A DNA stretch of 64,000 nucleotides. Source: Bacillota bacterium (GTDB taxonomy: Bacteria; Bacillota; Clostridia; Caldicoprobacterales; DTU083). Each line of letters opens with the position of its first letter. Within the stretch, counting starts at the first letter, position 1. The position numbers and the translations under genes were made by a program. Location: contig JAKPIB010000031.1 in NCBI GenBank assembly GCA_029549985.1, positions 35,065-99,064 of the forward strand, read 5' to 3'. The notes under the pieces are model-generated. The model saw only the letters and a program-made list of their open reading frames with translations, ran no database searches and had not been told where the DNA came from. Positions 9,814-17,742 of this stretch are shown piece after piece.

Positions 9814-11571
9814 ATGAGAAGAATCAGAATGGTCTACGTGGCTGCGATATTAGTGATCATCGCCATTGCAGCCTCAGCAACATTTTTGATGAAGCCGCCC
9901 CAAGCGGAAAAGCTGTCTTACAATGATTTTATCAAGGCGGTCGATGAAGGAAAGGTCGAAAAAGTATATCTAAACGACAGTGATGTCATAACAGGCACAT
10001 ACACGGACGGAAGAGCCTTTTCTACCGACAATCCCCGAAAGGAAGGCTTCAAGGAGGAGCTCCTTAAAAAGGATATCGTTGTAGATGAGCGTATCAAGCA
10101 GATGCAGATAGAGCAAACCGGTGGTATCATCCTGACCCTGGGCATATTCGGCGTAGCTCTGTTGCTCTTTCAAAAGAGGGCCAAGCAAGCCCAGGGGGGC
10201 TTTGGCAAGTCCGTATTGCTGAGCCCGGAGGAAAACATAAAAGTCACCTTTGACAGTATAGCAGGCAATGCTGAGGCAAAGGAAAGCATGCAAGAGCTTA
10301 TAGATTTCATCAAATACCCTGATAAATATGCCAGATACGGTGCCCGTCTGCCCAGGGGCGTAATATTGTACGGCCCTCCGGGAACGGGTAAGACCCTGAT
10401 GGCCAAGGCTGTTGCCGGCGAAGCCGGTGTCCCATTCTTTGCGGTTTCCGGTTCTGATTTCGTTCAGGTTTATGTCGGTGTCGGGGCCGCCAGGATCAGG
10501 GACCTGTTCAAAAAGGCCAGGGAGAGCGGCAAATGCGTGATTTTTATTGACGAGATCGATGCCATGGGCAAGAAACGCGACGGTGGGCCTGAAGGCGGGA
10601 GCAATGATGAGAGGGACCAGACCCTCAATGCTCTCCTGTCAGAGATGTCAGGGTTCAACGATAACGAAGGCATCGTGGTCATAGCTGCGACCAACCGGCT
10701 TGACACACTGGATGAAGCCTTGCTAAGGCCTGGCAGGTTTGACAGGCATATTGAGATAGAGCTGCCTGATGTAAACAGCAGGCTTAGGATACTGGAGCTC
10801 CACTCCAGAAACAAGCCCCTGGACAAGGATGTCGACCTTAGGAAGGTAGCCCGGCAGACAGCTTATTTCAGCGGAGCCAAGCTGGAAAGCCTGCTGAATG
10901 AAGCGGCGATAATAGCTGCAAGGAGCGATTGCGGCCATATACGCATGGAAGATATCGACAAAGCCTTCTATACCGTAATAGCCGGAGCTGAAAAAAAGGA
11001 CAGGAGCACCATTGCCCAACGAGATCGGGAGATAACCGCCCACCATGAGGCAGGGCATGCCCTGGTCACGAAGCTGATCGCACCTGAGAACAGGGTGACC
11101 AAGGTCACCATAATACCAAGCGCAAGAGGGGCCGGGGGCTTTAGTATGAACATACCGCCCGACCGGATGTACCACAGGAAGGTCGATATGGAAAACAGCA
11201 TAAAAATAGCCCTGGCCGGCAGGGCAGCGGAAGAGCTGGTTTTTGGTCCTGAAAATATCACCACAGGTGCCGCCAACGACCTGGAGCGGGCTACATCCAT
11301 ACTGCTCGACATGGTAAGGCGGTTTGGTATGAAAGAAAAATCAGGCCTGCTCAACTATGATGTACTGTACAGGAACGGTTTTGCCCAGGTCCAGGCTGAT
11401 GTGGTGAATGATATAAAGGCATACATGGATGACCTGTATGCCATTACCCTGGATATGCTCAAGGCAAATATGCATGTGCTGAAAAGGATCGCAAACAGCC
11501 TGCTTGAAAAGGAAAGCCTTGACGAGAATGATCTGGAGGCCGTTATTCTATCTACCAAGGCTGCTGTATGA
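9814..11571 (+). CDS. FtsH-like ATP-dependent zinc metalloprotease
   Basis: 585 aa, membrane-anchored AAA+ protease. Helices at about residues 7-26 and 103-120 flank a short extracytoplasmic domain. Walker A GPPGTGKT 187-194, Walker B FIDEID (DEID 246-249), second region of homology [19 protein letters not shown], and zinc site HEAGH 411-415, with the third ligand probably Asp in TGAANDLE. The pore loop reads YVGVGAAR where the canonical FtsH has FVGVGASR. ATG 9814 has AAGGAGG 8 bases upstream; the longer frame from 9772 has none. It is short for FtsH and lies away from the usual tilS-hpt context, so it may be a second, specialised paralogue. Confidence 0.9.
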   Translation: MRRIRMVYVAAILVIIAIAASATFLMKPPQAEKLSYNDFIKAVDEGKVEKVYLNDSDVITGTYTDGRAFSTDNPRKEGFKEELLKKDIVVDERIKQMQIEQTGGIILTLGIFGVALLLFQKRAKQAQGGFGKSVLLSPEENIKVTFDSIAGNAEAKESMQELIDFIKYPDKYARYGARLPRGVILYGPPGTGKTLMAKAVAGEAGVPFFAVSGSDFVQVYVGVGAARIRDLFKKARESGKCVIFIDEIDAMGKKRDGGPEGGSNDERDQTLNALLSEMSGFNDNEGIVVIAATNRLDTLDEALLRPGRFDRHIEIELPDVNSRLRILELHSRNKPLDKDVDLRKVARQTAYFSGAKLESLLNEAAIIAARSDCGHIRMEDIDKAFYTVIAGAEKKDRSTIAQRDREITAHHEAGHALVTKLIAPENRVTKVTIIPSARGAGGFSMNIPPDRMYHRKVDMENSIKIALAGRAAEELVFGPENITTGAANDLERATSILLDMVRRFGMKEKSGLLNYDVLYRNGFAQVQADVVNDIKAYMDDLYAITLDMLKANMHVLKRIANSLLEKESLDENDLEAVILSTKAAV

Positions 11572-11645
11572 ACTCTTTGCCGCCATCCTTCATACTATGT
11601 TGTTAAGAAGTATACCAAAAGCATTTATATGAAGGAGGCACTTTT

Positions 11646-12092
11646 ATGCAATATGCAGACTGGGGCATGTACCATCCGTGGGATTGCATGTATCCGATAG
11701 GATATCATGAAAGATACGGGCATATGTACCCATCGATAGAGCCCGACATATACGATGATATGGTCTCACTGATAATGTACCCCGATATATACTACAGGAT
11801 CTATCCATATGCCAGCATGATATGCGACCGCATGGACAATCCCTATATGATGTATCCCTCGGAAGCCCATGTGGAAAGCATGATCGATGAGTGTTACGAT
11901 GTATGCGTCAGAAATATGCCTGATCTGATTGATTATGCAGATATGAAGGCACAGTCTGATGCCGAGGTAAGCCAGCGATTCAGGAGGATGCCCTTACTCA
12001 GGGATCTTATCGCAATAATACTGATCAGCGAGCTTTTCAGGAGGCGAAGGCGCAGCTACGCCTATGAAGGCGGTGGCGGATACTGGTATTGA
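11646..12092 (+). CDS. Tyr/Met/Pro-rich protein, unknown, possible spore coat component
   Basis: 148 aa with a strong ribosome site (GAAGGAGG). The first 85 residues are extremely rich in Tyr, Met, Pro and Asp, with recurring MYP and IYP steps (CMYPIGYHERYGHMYPS, IMYPDIYYRIYP, MMYPSEAH). A helical part follows, then a run of Arg (RRRRR) and a Gly/Tyr tail (GGGGYWY). No signal peptide or membrane helix. This composition is typical of cross-linkable coat or structural proteins of spore formers, but I recognise no family. It is a single gene with its own terminator. Confidence 0.75.
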   Translation: MQYADWGMYHPWDCMYPIGYHERYGHMYPSIEPDIYDDMVSLIMYPDIYYRIYPYASMICDRMDNPYMMYPSEAHVESMIDECYDVCVRNMPDLIDYADMKAQSDAEVSQRFRRMPLLRDLIAIILISELFRRRRRSYAYEGGGGYWY

Positions 12093-12108
12093 TACAAACA
12101 ACATACAA

Positions 12109-12137
12109 GATGCAGCTAATTTAGCTGCATTTTTTTG
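12109..12137 (+). terminator. Rho-independent terminator
   Basis: A perfect 9-bp stem (ATGCAGCTA / TAGCTGCAT) with a 3-nt loop and seven T residues. It ends the Tyr/Met-rich gene; the next promoter begins within the T run. Confidence 0.9.
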
Positions 12138-12163
12138 CATCTAAGCAAAAATAGGTGTATAAT
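12135..12163 (+). promoter_or_regulatory. Sigma-A promoter
   Basis: TTGCAT (12135-12140), exactly 17 nt, TATAAT (12158-12163). It drives the oxoamine synthase gene. Confidence 0.7.
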
Positions 12164-12207
12164 GTTCTTAGTGCACAAAATTGAGCACAAAAGAAGGAGG
12201 CTTTGAT

Positions 12208-13455
12208 ATGGATTCAACGAAGTACAGCTTGAAGGATTTTTATGATATACCCGGGAAAGATATCATGGAAAAAGCGGCTGTATTCTCGGAGTATTCCGAG
12301 GATGTAAAGCGAAGACATCATTACCAGTACCGAAGGGTGTCATTGACAGGCTCCGGCCCGACCATGGAGGTAATCGATACATATACGGGCAAGGCCAGAG
12401 AGATGATCTATATGGCATCCAATGACTACCTGAACCTGACCAAGCACCCGAGGGTGATAGAAGCAGGCAAAAGGGCACTGGAGAAGTACGGGGCAGGGGC
12501 CGGGAGCGTACCCCTATTGGGAGGCACGCTGGATATCCATTGCGAGCTGGAAAAGGCCGTTGCAGAGTTCAAGGGCTGCAAGGACGCGATCATATACACA
12601 TCCGGATTCGGCTCCAACTGCAACACCTTGCTGGCCATGCTCGGCAAAAGCGACATCGCCATACTCGACCAATACGTCCATGCCAGCATAGTAGATGGCT
12701 GCAGCCGGACAAATGTGCGCTTTTTCAGGCACAATAACCTGGAAGCTCTCGAAAAGCTCCTTGTAAAGTTTGAAAATGAGTATGTGACAAAGCTTGTGGT
12801 CGTTGACGGAGTCTATTCCATGGATGGAGACATAGCGCCCCTCGACCGGATAGTAGAACTTGCCCACAGTCACGGTGCCTATGTGATGGTGGATGAAGCC
12901 CATGCAACAGGGGTCATAGGCGAAAACGGCAGGGGCACACCGGAGCACTTCCATATCGAAGGCAAGGTGGACATAGTTGCAGGCACCTTCAGTAAAGGGC
13001 TGGGCGCTGTGGGAGGCTTCATAGCGGCCAATCCCGAGCTGATAGAGTACTTAAGGTTCTATTCCAGGGGATACATGTTCTCGACAGCTATGACGCCCCA
13101 GGTAGCAGGCTCTCTGCGGGAAGGGCTGAAGGTGATAGTTGATGAGCCCGAGAGAAGAAAACGCCTCTGGGACAACATCAACTACTTCAGGAACAATCTA
13201 AAGACCCTGGGCTTCAATCTTGGAAACTCCCAGACAGCCATATTCCCCCTGATCATAGGGGACGACATGAAAGTCAAGGAGATCTGCCGCCGGCTTGATG
13301 AAATGGACATATATGTGAATCCGGTATTCTATCCTGCGGTATCAAGAAACCTGGCCAGGATCAGGATCAGCCTGATGTCGGAGCACACCAGGGAACACCT
13401 TGACAAGGTGCTGAATGCCCTGGAGTATCTTGGCAAGGAGTATGATATAATATAA
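12208..13455 (+). CDS. Alpha-oxoamine synthase family enzyme (Kbl/BioF/SPT type)
   Basis: 415 aa, PLP enzyme of the group that condenses an amino acid with an acyl-CoA (2-amino-3-ketobutyrate CoA ligase, 8-amino-7-oxononanoate synthase, 5-aminolevulinate synthase, serine palmitoyltransferase). Visible: the SNDYLNL substrate loop (71-77), GTLDIH (106-111), DEAHATG from 229, and PLP lysine K263 in GTFSKGLG. ATG 12208 has AAGGAGG 7 bases upstream. No threonine dehydrogenase or biotin genes are adjacent, so substrate cannot be assigned; the closest pattern is Kbl or a bacterial SPT-like protein. A weak hairpin without a T run follows (13455-13481). Confidence 0.88.
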   Translation: MDSTKYSLKDFYDIPGKDIMEKAAVFSEYSEDVKRRHHYQYRRVSLTGSGPTMEVIDTYTGKAREMIYMASNDYLNLTKHPRVIEAGKRALEKYGAGAGSVPLLGGTLDIHCELEKAVAEFKGCKDAIIYTSGFGSNCNTLLAMLGKSDIAILDQYVHASIVDGCSRTNVRFFRHNNLEALEKLLVKFENEYVTKLVVVDGVYSMDGDIAPLDRIVELAHSHGAYVMVDEAHATGVIGENGRGTPEHFHIEGKVDIVAGTFSKGLGAVGGFIAANPELIEYLRFYSRGYMFSTAMTPQVAGSLREGLKVIVDEPERRKRLWDNINYFRNNLKTLGFNLGNSQTAIFPLIIGDDMKVKEICRRLDEMDIYVNPVFYPAVSRNLARIRISLMSEHTREHLDKVLNALEYLGKEYDII

Positions 13456-13497
13456 TCGCAAGGCCCGATCGCGGGCGCGATTTGATAGCAAGCCACT

Positions 13498-13576
13498 GAT
13501 CATCCTTTTATGTTTAAAATTAGCAGTATTGGACAAAATATTGCTGACTTTTAGCAGTGAAAGGATGATCCTTTTT
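13498..13576 (+). promoter_or_regulatory. Structured leader of the L25 gene
   Basis: An 11-bp perfect inverted repeat (13498-13508 with 13560-13570) encloses an inner hairpin (AGCAGTATT / AATATTGCT, one G-U). The 3' arm contains the only ribosome-site-like sequence, AAAGGA (13560-13565). The same AAAGGA can instead pair locally with TCCTTT (13569-13574). Either fold hides the ribosome site just before ATG 13577. Confidence 0.6.
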
Positions 13577-14167
13577 ATGGGAGAAACGCTCAACATTATG
13601 CCCCGAATGACCACGGCGAATGCCGGCAGGCTCAGGCGTGAGGGCTATATACCCGGAGTGCTCTACGGCGGTGGCGCCAATCAGCCTGTGGTATTCGATA
13701 AAAAGAGCGCAGAGAGCTTTGTCCTGCATAAGGGTGAGAATGCGGTTTTTCAGGTATCCCTGAATGGGCAGATACAGCCTGTGAGGATACGTGAGGTGCA
13801 GCGCCATCCCGTCACCGGCGAGATAGTACATATAGATCTGCAAAAAGTGCAGATGGACAAAAAGGTAAAAGCCACCGTACCGGTAAGGTTCGAAGACAGA
13901 GAAAAGATAAGCAGGCTGGGCTATATAATAAACCAGCAGCTCAACACGGTCGAGGTGGAGGGATTACCGGGCAGCATACCGCCCCATATAAGCATTCCCC
14001 TTAGGGCATTGGACGGCAGGCGGAGCATAAGGGTCAGTGACATCGAGGCCGCTGAGGAGTTGAGCATCATAAGCGATCCAAGTGACATAATAGCAACAGT
14101 TACCAGGGCTTCCCGGACTGAAGAGACAGATGAAGAGGACAAAGGCCAGCCCGGCCAGGAGCAATAG
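13577..14167 (+). CDS. rplY: 50S ribosomal protein L25 (general stress protein Ctc form)
   Basis: 196 aa. L25 binds 5S rRNA. The N-terminal domain has the family features (GRLRREGYIPGVLYGG, then VRIREVQRHPVTGEIVHIDLQ), and a second beta domain makes this the long two-domain form. The tail is acidic and low in complexity. ATG 13577 matches the start of the homology; upstream in-frame codons lack spacing. Its leader is strongly structured (separate entry). Confidence 0.93.
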   Translation: MGETLNIMPRMTTANAGRLRREGYIPGVLYGGGANQPVVFDKKSAESFVLHKGENAVFQVSLNGQIQPVRIREVQRHPVTGEIVHIDLQKVQMDKKVKATVPVRFEDREKISRLGYIINQQLNTVEVEGLPGSIPPHISIPLRALDGRRSIRVSDIEAAEELSIISDPSDIIATVTRASRTEETDEEDKGQPGQEQ

Positions 14168-14241
14168 GGTAAACCCATATTGAATTTCTTTGTCGATTGA
14201 TGTAAACTTATTAAGCAGACTTAAGTAAGGAGCTTGGGGAC

Positions 14242-14469
14242 ATGAAATTCGTTTACGCAATACTCACAGTACTGGAGAACAAGCCGATCATGCAGACCCT
14301 GGTAAGCAACCGGCAGCTTACGGGCAGGGAGATCCTGGACAAGGTAATACTGACGGAGGATGAGCGAAAAAAGTACAAGGCCTGGAAAGACGAGCACAAG
14401 ATACTTGAAGACCTCAACAAGCATCAGTCGATCCGGGTAGAGATCCAGGAAGTAGAAGTGCAAAATTAG
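14242..14469 (+). CDS. Small conserved-looking protein, unknown
   Basis: 75 aa, ribosome site AAGGAG 10 bases upstream, followed by a hairpin terminator, so it looks like a real single gene. Mostly helical and charged, no signal peptide and no cysteine. I do not recognise a family. It lies between L25 and the sporulation operon. Confidence 0.65.
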   Translation: MKFVYAILTVLENKPIMQTLVSNRQLTGREILDKVILTEDERKKYKAWKDEHKILEDLNKHQSIRVEIQEVEVQN

Positions 14470-14483
14470 ACCAAGCGATACCA

Positions 14484-14512
14484 AACCCCTTTGGACAAAA
14501 ACCAAAGGGGTT
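14484..14512 (+). terminator. Rho-independent terminator
   Basis: A perfect 11-bp stem (AACCCCTTTGG / CCAAAGGGGTT) followed by a T-rich but interrupted tract. It separates the small gene from the sigma-F operon. Confidence 0.75.
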
Positions 14513-14557
14513 GTTGCATTTAAACAGCAATTACGCCAAAAGCATACATTATTCGCT

Positions 14558-14586
14558 GAAGGATATTCCCTGGCTGCGAAGAATAT
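14558..14586 (+). promoter_or_regulatory. Sigma-H-type promoter of the spoIIA operon
   Basis: GAAGGATAT (14558-14566), an 11-nt spacer and GAAGAATAT (14578-14586) match the B. subtilis sigma-H consensus RNAGGAWWW / RNNGAATWW at every defined position. It lies 40 bases upstream of spoIIAA, which is a sigma-H/Spo0A target in B. subtilis. Confidence 0.8.
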
Positions 14587-14625
14587 AAACACTGATTATG
14601 ACTCTTTCCAAGGGAGGTATACGTC

Positions 14626-14973
14626 TTGCGGCTAAACAGCAGAAGAGACAAGGATGTGCTGATAGTTGAGCTCTGCGGAGAACTTGACCACCATCATGCC
14701 GACGAGGCCAGGGAAAGGCTCGATGAGATGCTTGAGGATACTTCCATAAAGCATATGATATTCGACCTGAGCAAGCTGCAGTTCATGGACAGCTCAGGTA
14801 TAGGAGTTTTTCTAGGCAGATATAAGACGATAGCCAGGCGCAGCGGTCAGGCTTGCCTGGCCGCCATAAATCCTCAACTGGACAGGATCCTGGATATATC
14901 AGGGCTGTACAAGATATTAAAGGTCTATGACAGTGTCGGGCAGGCCATAAAAGGCATTAGGGAGGTGCAGTGA
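14626..14973 (+). CDS. spoIIAA: Anti-sigma F factor antagonist SpoIIAA
   Basis: 115 aa STAS-domain protein. Unphosphorylated SpoIIAA binds SpoIIAB and frees sigma-F in the forespore. The phosphorylation loop reads MDSSGIG, with S57 matching the B. subtilis phosphoserine. It starts at TTG 14626 with GGGAGG 8 bases upstream. First gene of the operon; its stop overlaps the spoIIAB start by one base. Confidence 0.96.
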   Translation: MRLNSRRDKDVLIVELCGELDHHHADEARERLDEMLEDTSIKHMIFDLSKLQFMDSSGIGVFLGRYKTIARRSGQACLAAINPQLDRILDISGLYKILKVYDSVGQAIKGIREVQ

Positions 14974-15422
14974 TGGAACTGAGGAACGAGATGCGGCTGG
15001 AGTTTTTGAGCAAGTCACAGAATGAATCCTTTGCCCGAGCTGCGGTAGCTGCGTTTGCGGCCCAGCTTGACCCCACCCTGGAAGAAATTGCCGACATCAA
15101 GACTGCCGTTTCCGAGGCGGTGACCAACGCTATAATACATGGCTATGAAAGTCCGGACAAATATGTACAGGTCATAACGAAGATATATGATGGCACAGTG
15201 GTCATAGAAGTGATCGACCATGGCAAGGGCATAGAAGACGTAGAGCTGGCGCGACAGCCCCTTTATACGACAAAGCCTGAGCTTGAGCGGTCCGGTATGG
15301 GCTTCACGGTCATGGAGACCTTTATGGATGAGGTGGAGGTGACCTCAGCGCCGGGGCAGGGCACAAGGGTACGGATGGTAAAGCATATCAGAAGTAATTC
15401 CGGAGAAACGGGGAATGGCTGA
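14973..15422 (+). CDS. spoIIAB: Anti-sigma F factor / SpoIIAA kinase SpoIIAB
   Basis: 149 aa GHKL-fold kinase that holds sigma-F inactive and phosphorylates SpoIIAA. N box [12 protein letters not shown]1 box DHGKGIED and G2 box GMGFTVM are all present. ATG 14973 shares a base with the spoIIAA stop and has GGGAGG 7 bases upstream. Its TGA shares one base with the sigF ATG. Confidence 0.96.
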   Translation: MELRNEMRLEFLSKSQNESFARAAVAAFAAQLDPTLEEIADIKTAVSEAVTNAIIHGYESPDKYVQVITKIYDGTVVIEVIDHGKGIEDVELARQPLYTTKPELERSGMGFTVMETFMDEVEVTSAPGQGTRVRMVKHIRSNSGETGNG

Positions 15423-16180
15423 TGTGTGCAGTTACTGACTTCGGGGAAGACAGAGAGCTGCTTTCCCATGAAGAGACCCTCAGCCTGATCAGGAAGGCCC
15501 AGAACGGAGATGAAGAAGCGAAGGACAGGCTGGTGCGCAAAAACATCGCCCTGGTCAAGAGTCTGGTAAAGAAGTTTCTGAACCGAGGCTACGAGTATGA
15601 GGATCTGTTTCAACTGGGATCAATAGGCCTCATAAAGGCCATACAGAACTATGAGCCCAAGTACAACGTTCGTTTTTCAACCTATGCTGTTCCATTGATA
15701 GTGGGGGAGATAAAGCGTTTCCTGAGGGATGATGGGATAATAAAGGTAAGCCGGTCCCTGAAGGAGCTTGTGAACAAGGCTTTGGCAGTCAAGGAGCAGC
15801 TCAAGGGGACCCTGGGCAGAGATCCGAGCATTCAGGAGATCGCAGAAGCAACGGGCAGTACTCCTGAAGACATCATCTATGCCATGGAGGCTGTGCGGAC
15901 TCCGGCTTCGATATATGATGTGATCTATGAGGATGATGACAATCCGATCCTGCTGATCGACAAGATGGCAGAAGACAGCACGCAAATGGAGGAATCCACC
16001 AACAGAATGACATTGAAGGATATGCTGTCCAGGCTCGACAAGAGGGAACGGACAGTCATCATATTGAGATACTTCAAGGACAAGACCCAGAGTGAGATAG
16101 CCCAGCTCCTTAACATTTCCCAGGTCCAGGTCTCACGGATCGAAAAAAAGGTCCTGCTCAAGATGCGGGAGATGATGTGA
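15422..16180 (+). CDS. sigF: RNA polymerase sigma-F factor
   Basis: 252 aa. First forespore-specific sigma factor. Region 2 includes NRGYEYEDLFQLGSIGLIKAIQNYEP and FSTYAVPLIVGEIKRFLRDDG; region 4.2 has the helix-turn-helix TQSEIAQLLNISQVQVSRIEKK. Third gene of the coupled spoIIAA-AB-sigF set; activity is controlled by SpoIIAB. Confidence 0.97.
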   Translation: MCAVTDFGEDRELLSHEETLSLIRKAQNGDEEAKDRLVRKNIALVKSLVKKFLNRGYEYEDLFQLGSIGLIKAIQNYEPKYNVRFSTYAVPLIVGEIKRFLRDDGIIKVSRSLKELVNKALAVKEQLKGTLGRDPSIQEIAEATGSTPEDIIYAMEAVRTPASIYDVIYEDDDNPILLIDKMAEDSTQMEESTNRMTLKDMLSRLDKRERTVIILRYFKDKTQSEIAQLLNISQVQVSRIEKKVLLKMREMM

Positions 16181-16190
16181 TATGATCTTA

Positions 16191-16223
16191 GGCTGTTCAT
16201 TCTGACAGGTCTTTTTTTTATTT
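16191..16223 (+). terminator. Weak terminator after sigF
   Basis: An imperfect hairpin around CTGTTCA / TGACAG is followed by eight T residues. The stem is short, so some read-through into spoVAA is possible. Confidence 0.4.
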
Positions 16224-16261
16224 AAAGGATTTCACTTCATCCAGGCCTTGGAATGGTTTCC

Positions 16262-16291
16262 GTATAATACACACAAGGGCTGCACATACTA
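16262..16291 (+). promoter_or_regulatory. Candidate sigma-G (or sigma-F) promoter for the spoVA genes
   Basis: GTATA (16262-16266), an 18-nt spacer and CATACTA (16285-16291) fit the B. subtilis forespore consensus GHATR / CATNHTA. The spoVA genes are sigma-G-dependent in B. subtilis. TATAAT at 16263 could also be read as a vegetative -10, so this is a prediction. Confidence 0.55.
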
Positions 16292-16353
16292 GCTATAGCA
16301 TTTCGGGCTGATTAGGCCACTTTTATCTATCATGCATTGAGGGATGATGTACC

Positions 16354-16515
16354 GTGAGATCCGGAAGGATTATTTTAAGGCTTTTTGTCGCGATTTTACT
16401 GCTTGCCGCGATCAGCGCCCTGTCAGTTCTGGCCGTTGTACATTACCAGGCCATCAAGAACAAGACATACTCCGGGGCAATATACATAAATGTCTGCTAT
16501 ACTGACCTGATATGA
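16354..16515 (+). CDS. Small single-helix membrane protein upstream of spoVAA
   Basis: 53 aa from GTG 16354 (GAGGGA about 9 bases upstream). One hydrophobic helix at about residues 6-30, then a short tail ending VCYTDLI. Its TGA overlaps the spoVAA ATG (ATGA), the arrangement of a coupled gene. I know of no counterpart in B. subtilis at this position. It could be a genuine spoVA accessory peptide or only a translational leader. Confidence 0.55.
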   Translation: MRSGRIILRLFVAILLLAAISALSVLAVVHYQAIKNKTYSGAIYINVCYTDLI

Positions 16516-17135
16516 ACCGGCACGATCAAAATGGCAGGGTCATATACACCCAGTTCAAAACCGGATTCAGGGCTGAACCTGGCAAGCCGGTACTGATCGG
16601 AGATATCCTTGACATATCCTGTCCCCCGGGGCTTAAAGACAAAGTCGTGAGGATCCGGGTTTTTTCCGAGGGGATTAAAAGGCCTGTAAAGCTTTCAGCA
16701 GTACAGATCGTAGACATCATAACCTCAGAAATCGGGGATGCGGCCATAAACCATATGGGCAATACGAACATCCTGCTGGTACCGTCAAAACAGCAGAAGG
16801 AGAACAGGCTGTTTGCATACATAAGACTTATTCTCGCCATGATCCTCCTGTTTTTGGGGTCTGCCCTGGCTATAATGTACTTCCATGCTGACGTGAACAT
16901 GAAGGAGGTCCACAGGTTGATCAGCCGCCTGATTAACGGGGACCGTGCCGCAAGTCCCTTGCTGTTCAGCATCCCCTATTCCCTGGGTATTGGTATCGGG
17001 ATCGGGGTATTTTTCAATGTATTTTCGGGCAAGGACAAAAAGAGCCGGCCCGGCCCCCTGGAGCTGGAGCTGCATCAGAGCAAGCGGGAGCTTCATGACT
17101 ATCTGATCGACATGGAGGAGCAAAATAAAAGTTGA
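16512..17135 (+). CDS. spoVAA: Stage V sporulation protein AA
   Basis: 207 aa. SpoVA proteins form the channel that moves Ca-dipicolinate across the inner forespore membrane. The soluble N-terminal half is followed by two membrane helices (about 98-120 and 150-170). The stretch LFLGSALAIMYFHADVNMKE matches the diagnostic segment of B. subtilis SpoVAA (LFIGSCLAIMHFHEDVSM). Position after sigF is the classical one. Coupled to spoVAB. Confidence 0.9.
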   Translation: MNRHDQNGRVIYTQFKTGFRAEPGKPVLIGDILDISCPPGLKDKVVRIRVFSEGIKRPVKLSAVQIVDIITSEIGDAAINHMGNTNILLVPSKQQKENRLFAYIRLILAMILLFLGSALAIMYFHADVNMKEVHRLISRLINGDRAASPLLFSIPYSLGIGIGIGVFFNVFSGKDKKSRPGPLELELHQSKRELHDYLIDMEEQNKS

Positions 17136-17536
17136 GATACATCATTTCCGTGCTGACTGCACTTGCCGGCGGGCTGGCAGTAGGCGCAGCTGTTGTTGCA
17201 TTTTTAACTGTACTGGGGGTTATTATAAGGATAGTGGAGCTGACCGGGGAAAGCTTCAGTATCCGTTGGTATCAGACAAGCATCATACTGGGGAGCTTGT
17301 TTTCCTGCGCCGCGTACTTCCTCGACCCGGACCTGTCAGGCTGCAGGATACTGGCTGTCCCGGCGGGACTTGTCTGTGGCATCTATATTGGCATGATCGC
17401 AGCTGCCCTGACAGAAACCTTCGATATATTGACGGTTGCGGCAGATACCTTCAGTATAGTTAGGTGGATCTACCTGCTGGTATGGACCGTTGTTTTGGGC
17501 AAGATCATAGGCTCGGTCATATTCTTTATGTATTAG
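17132..17536 (+). CDS. spoVAB: Stage V sporulation protein AB
   Basis: 134 aa with four membrane helices. It starts at TTG 17132, overlapping the spoVAA stop, with GGAGGAG 11 bases upstream. Size, topology and position after spoVAA identify it as SpoVAB. The rest of the spoVA set (AC, AD, AE) is not in this window, as is common in Clostridia where they lie elsewhere. Confidence 0.88.
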   Translation: MRYIISVLTALAGGLAVGAAVVAFLTVLGVIIRIVELTGESFSIRWYQTSIILGSLFSCAAYFLDPDLSGCRILAVPAGLVCGIYIGMIAAALTETFDILTVAADTFSIVRWIYLLVWTVVLGKIIGSVIFFMY

Positions 17537-17561
17537 TTCAATAGTTGCTGCATAGGGAGTG

Positions 17562-17717
17562 ATGTTCAGATTGAACAGGGTCAGGCATCAGATCAGACAG
17601 CCTGAAACAGAAGGGAGAAACCCTGAGGAGAATGAAATACATCACAAGGAGATAAGTGATATCGCAATAAGCAAGGATATCAGAAATACCGCTATAGGAA
17701 GGGATACTTCCGAATAG
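17562..17717 (+). CDS. Doubtful 51-residue ORF
   Basis: ATG 17562 to TAG 17715, with GGGAG only 3 bases upstream. The peptide is hydrophilic (QPETEGRNPEENEIHHKEIS then ISKDIRN). The ISKDIxxN step faintly recalls the N-terminus of GerA/SpoVAF-type germination proteins, so it might be a stub of such a gene. Its 3' end lies in a hairpin. It may not be coding. Confidence 0.25.
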   Translation: MFRLNRVRHQIRQPETEGRNPEENEIHHKEISDIAISKDIRNTAIGRDTSE

Positions 17718-17720
17718 CGG
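17689..17720 (+). promoter_or_regulatory. 5' hairpin before the dodecin gene
   Basis: A two-part stem (CCGCTAT / ATAGCGG outside, GGAAG / CTTCC inside) with a 5-nt loop and no T run. It ends 6-7 bases before the dodecin ribosome site, so it could protect the mRNA or affect translation. Confidence 0.45.
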
Positions 17721-17742
17721 CGCGGATGAAGGAGGGACAGGC

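Noticed and set aside
13455..13481. Hairpin after the oxoamine synthase gene as a terminator
   Set aside because: The stem (TCGC / GCGA and GCCCG / CGGGC) has a bulge and no T run.
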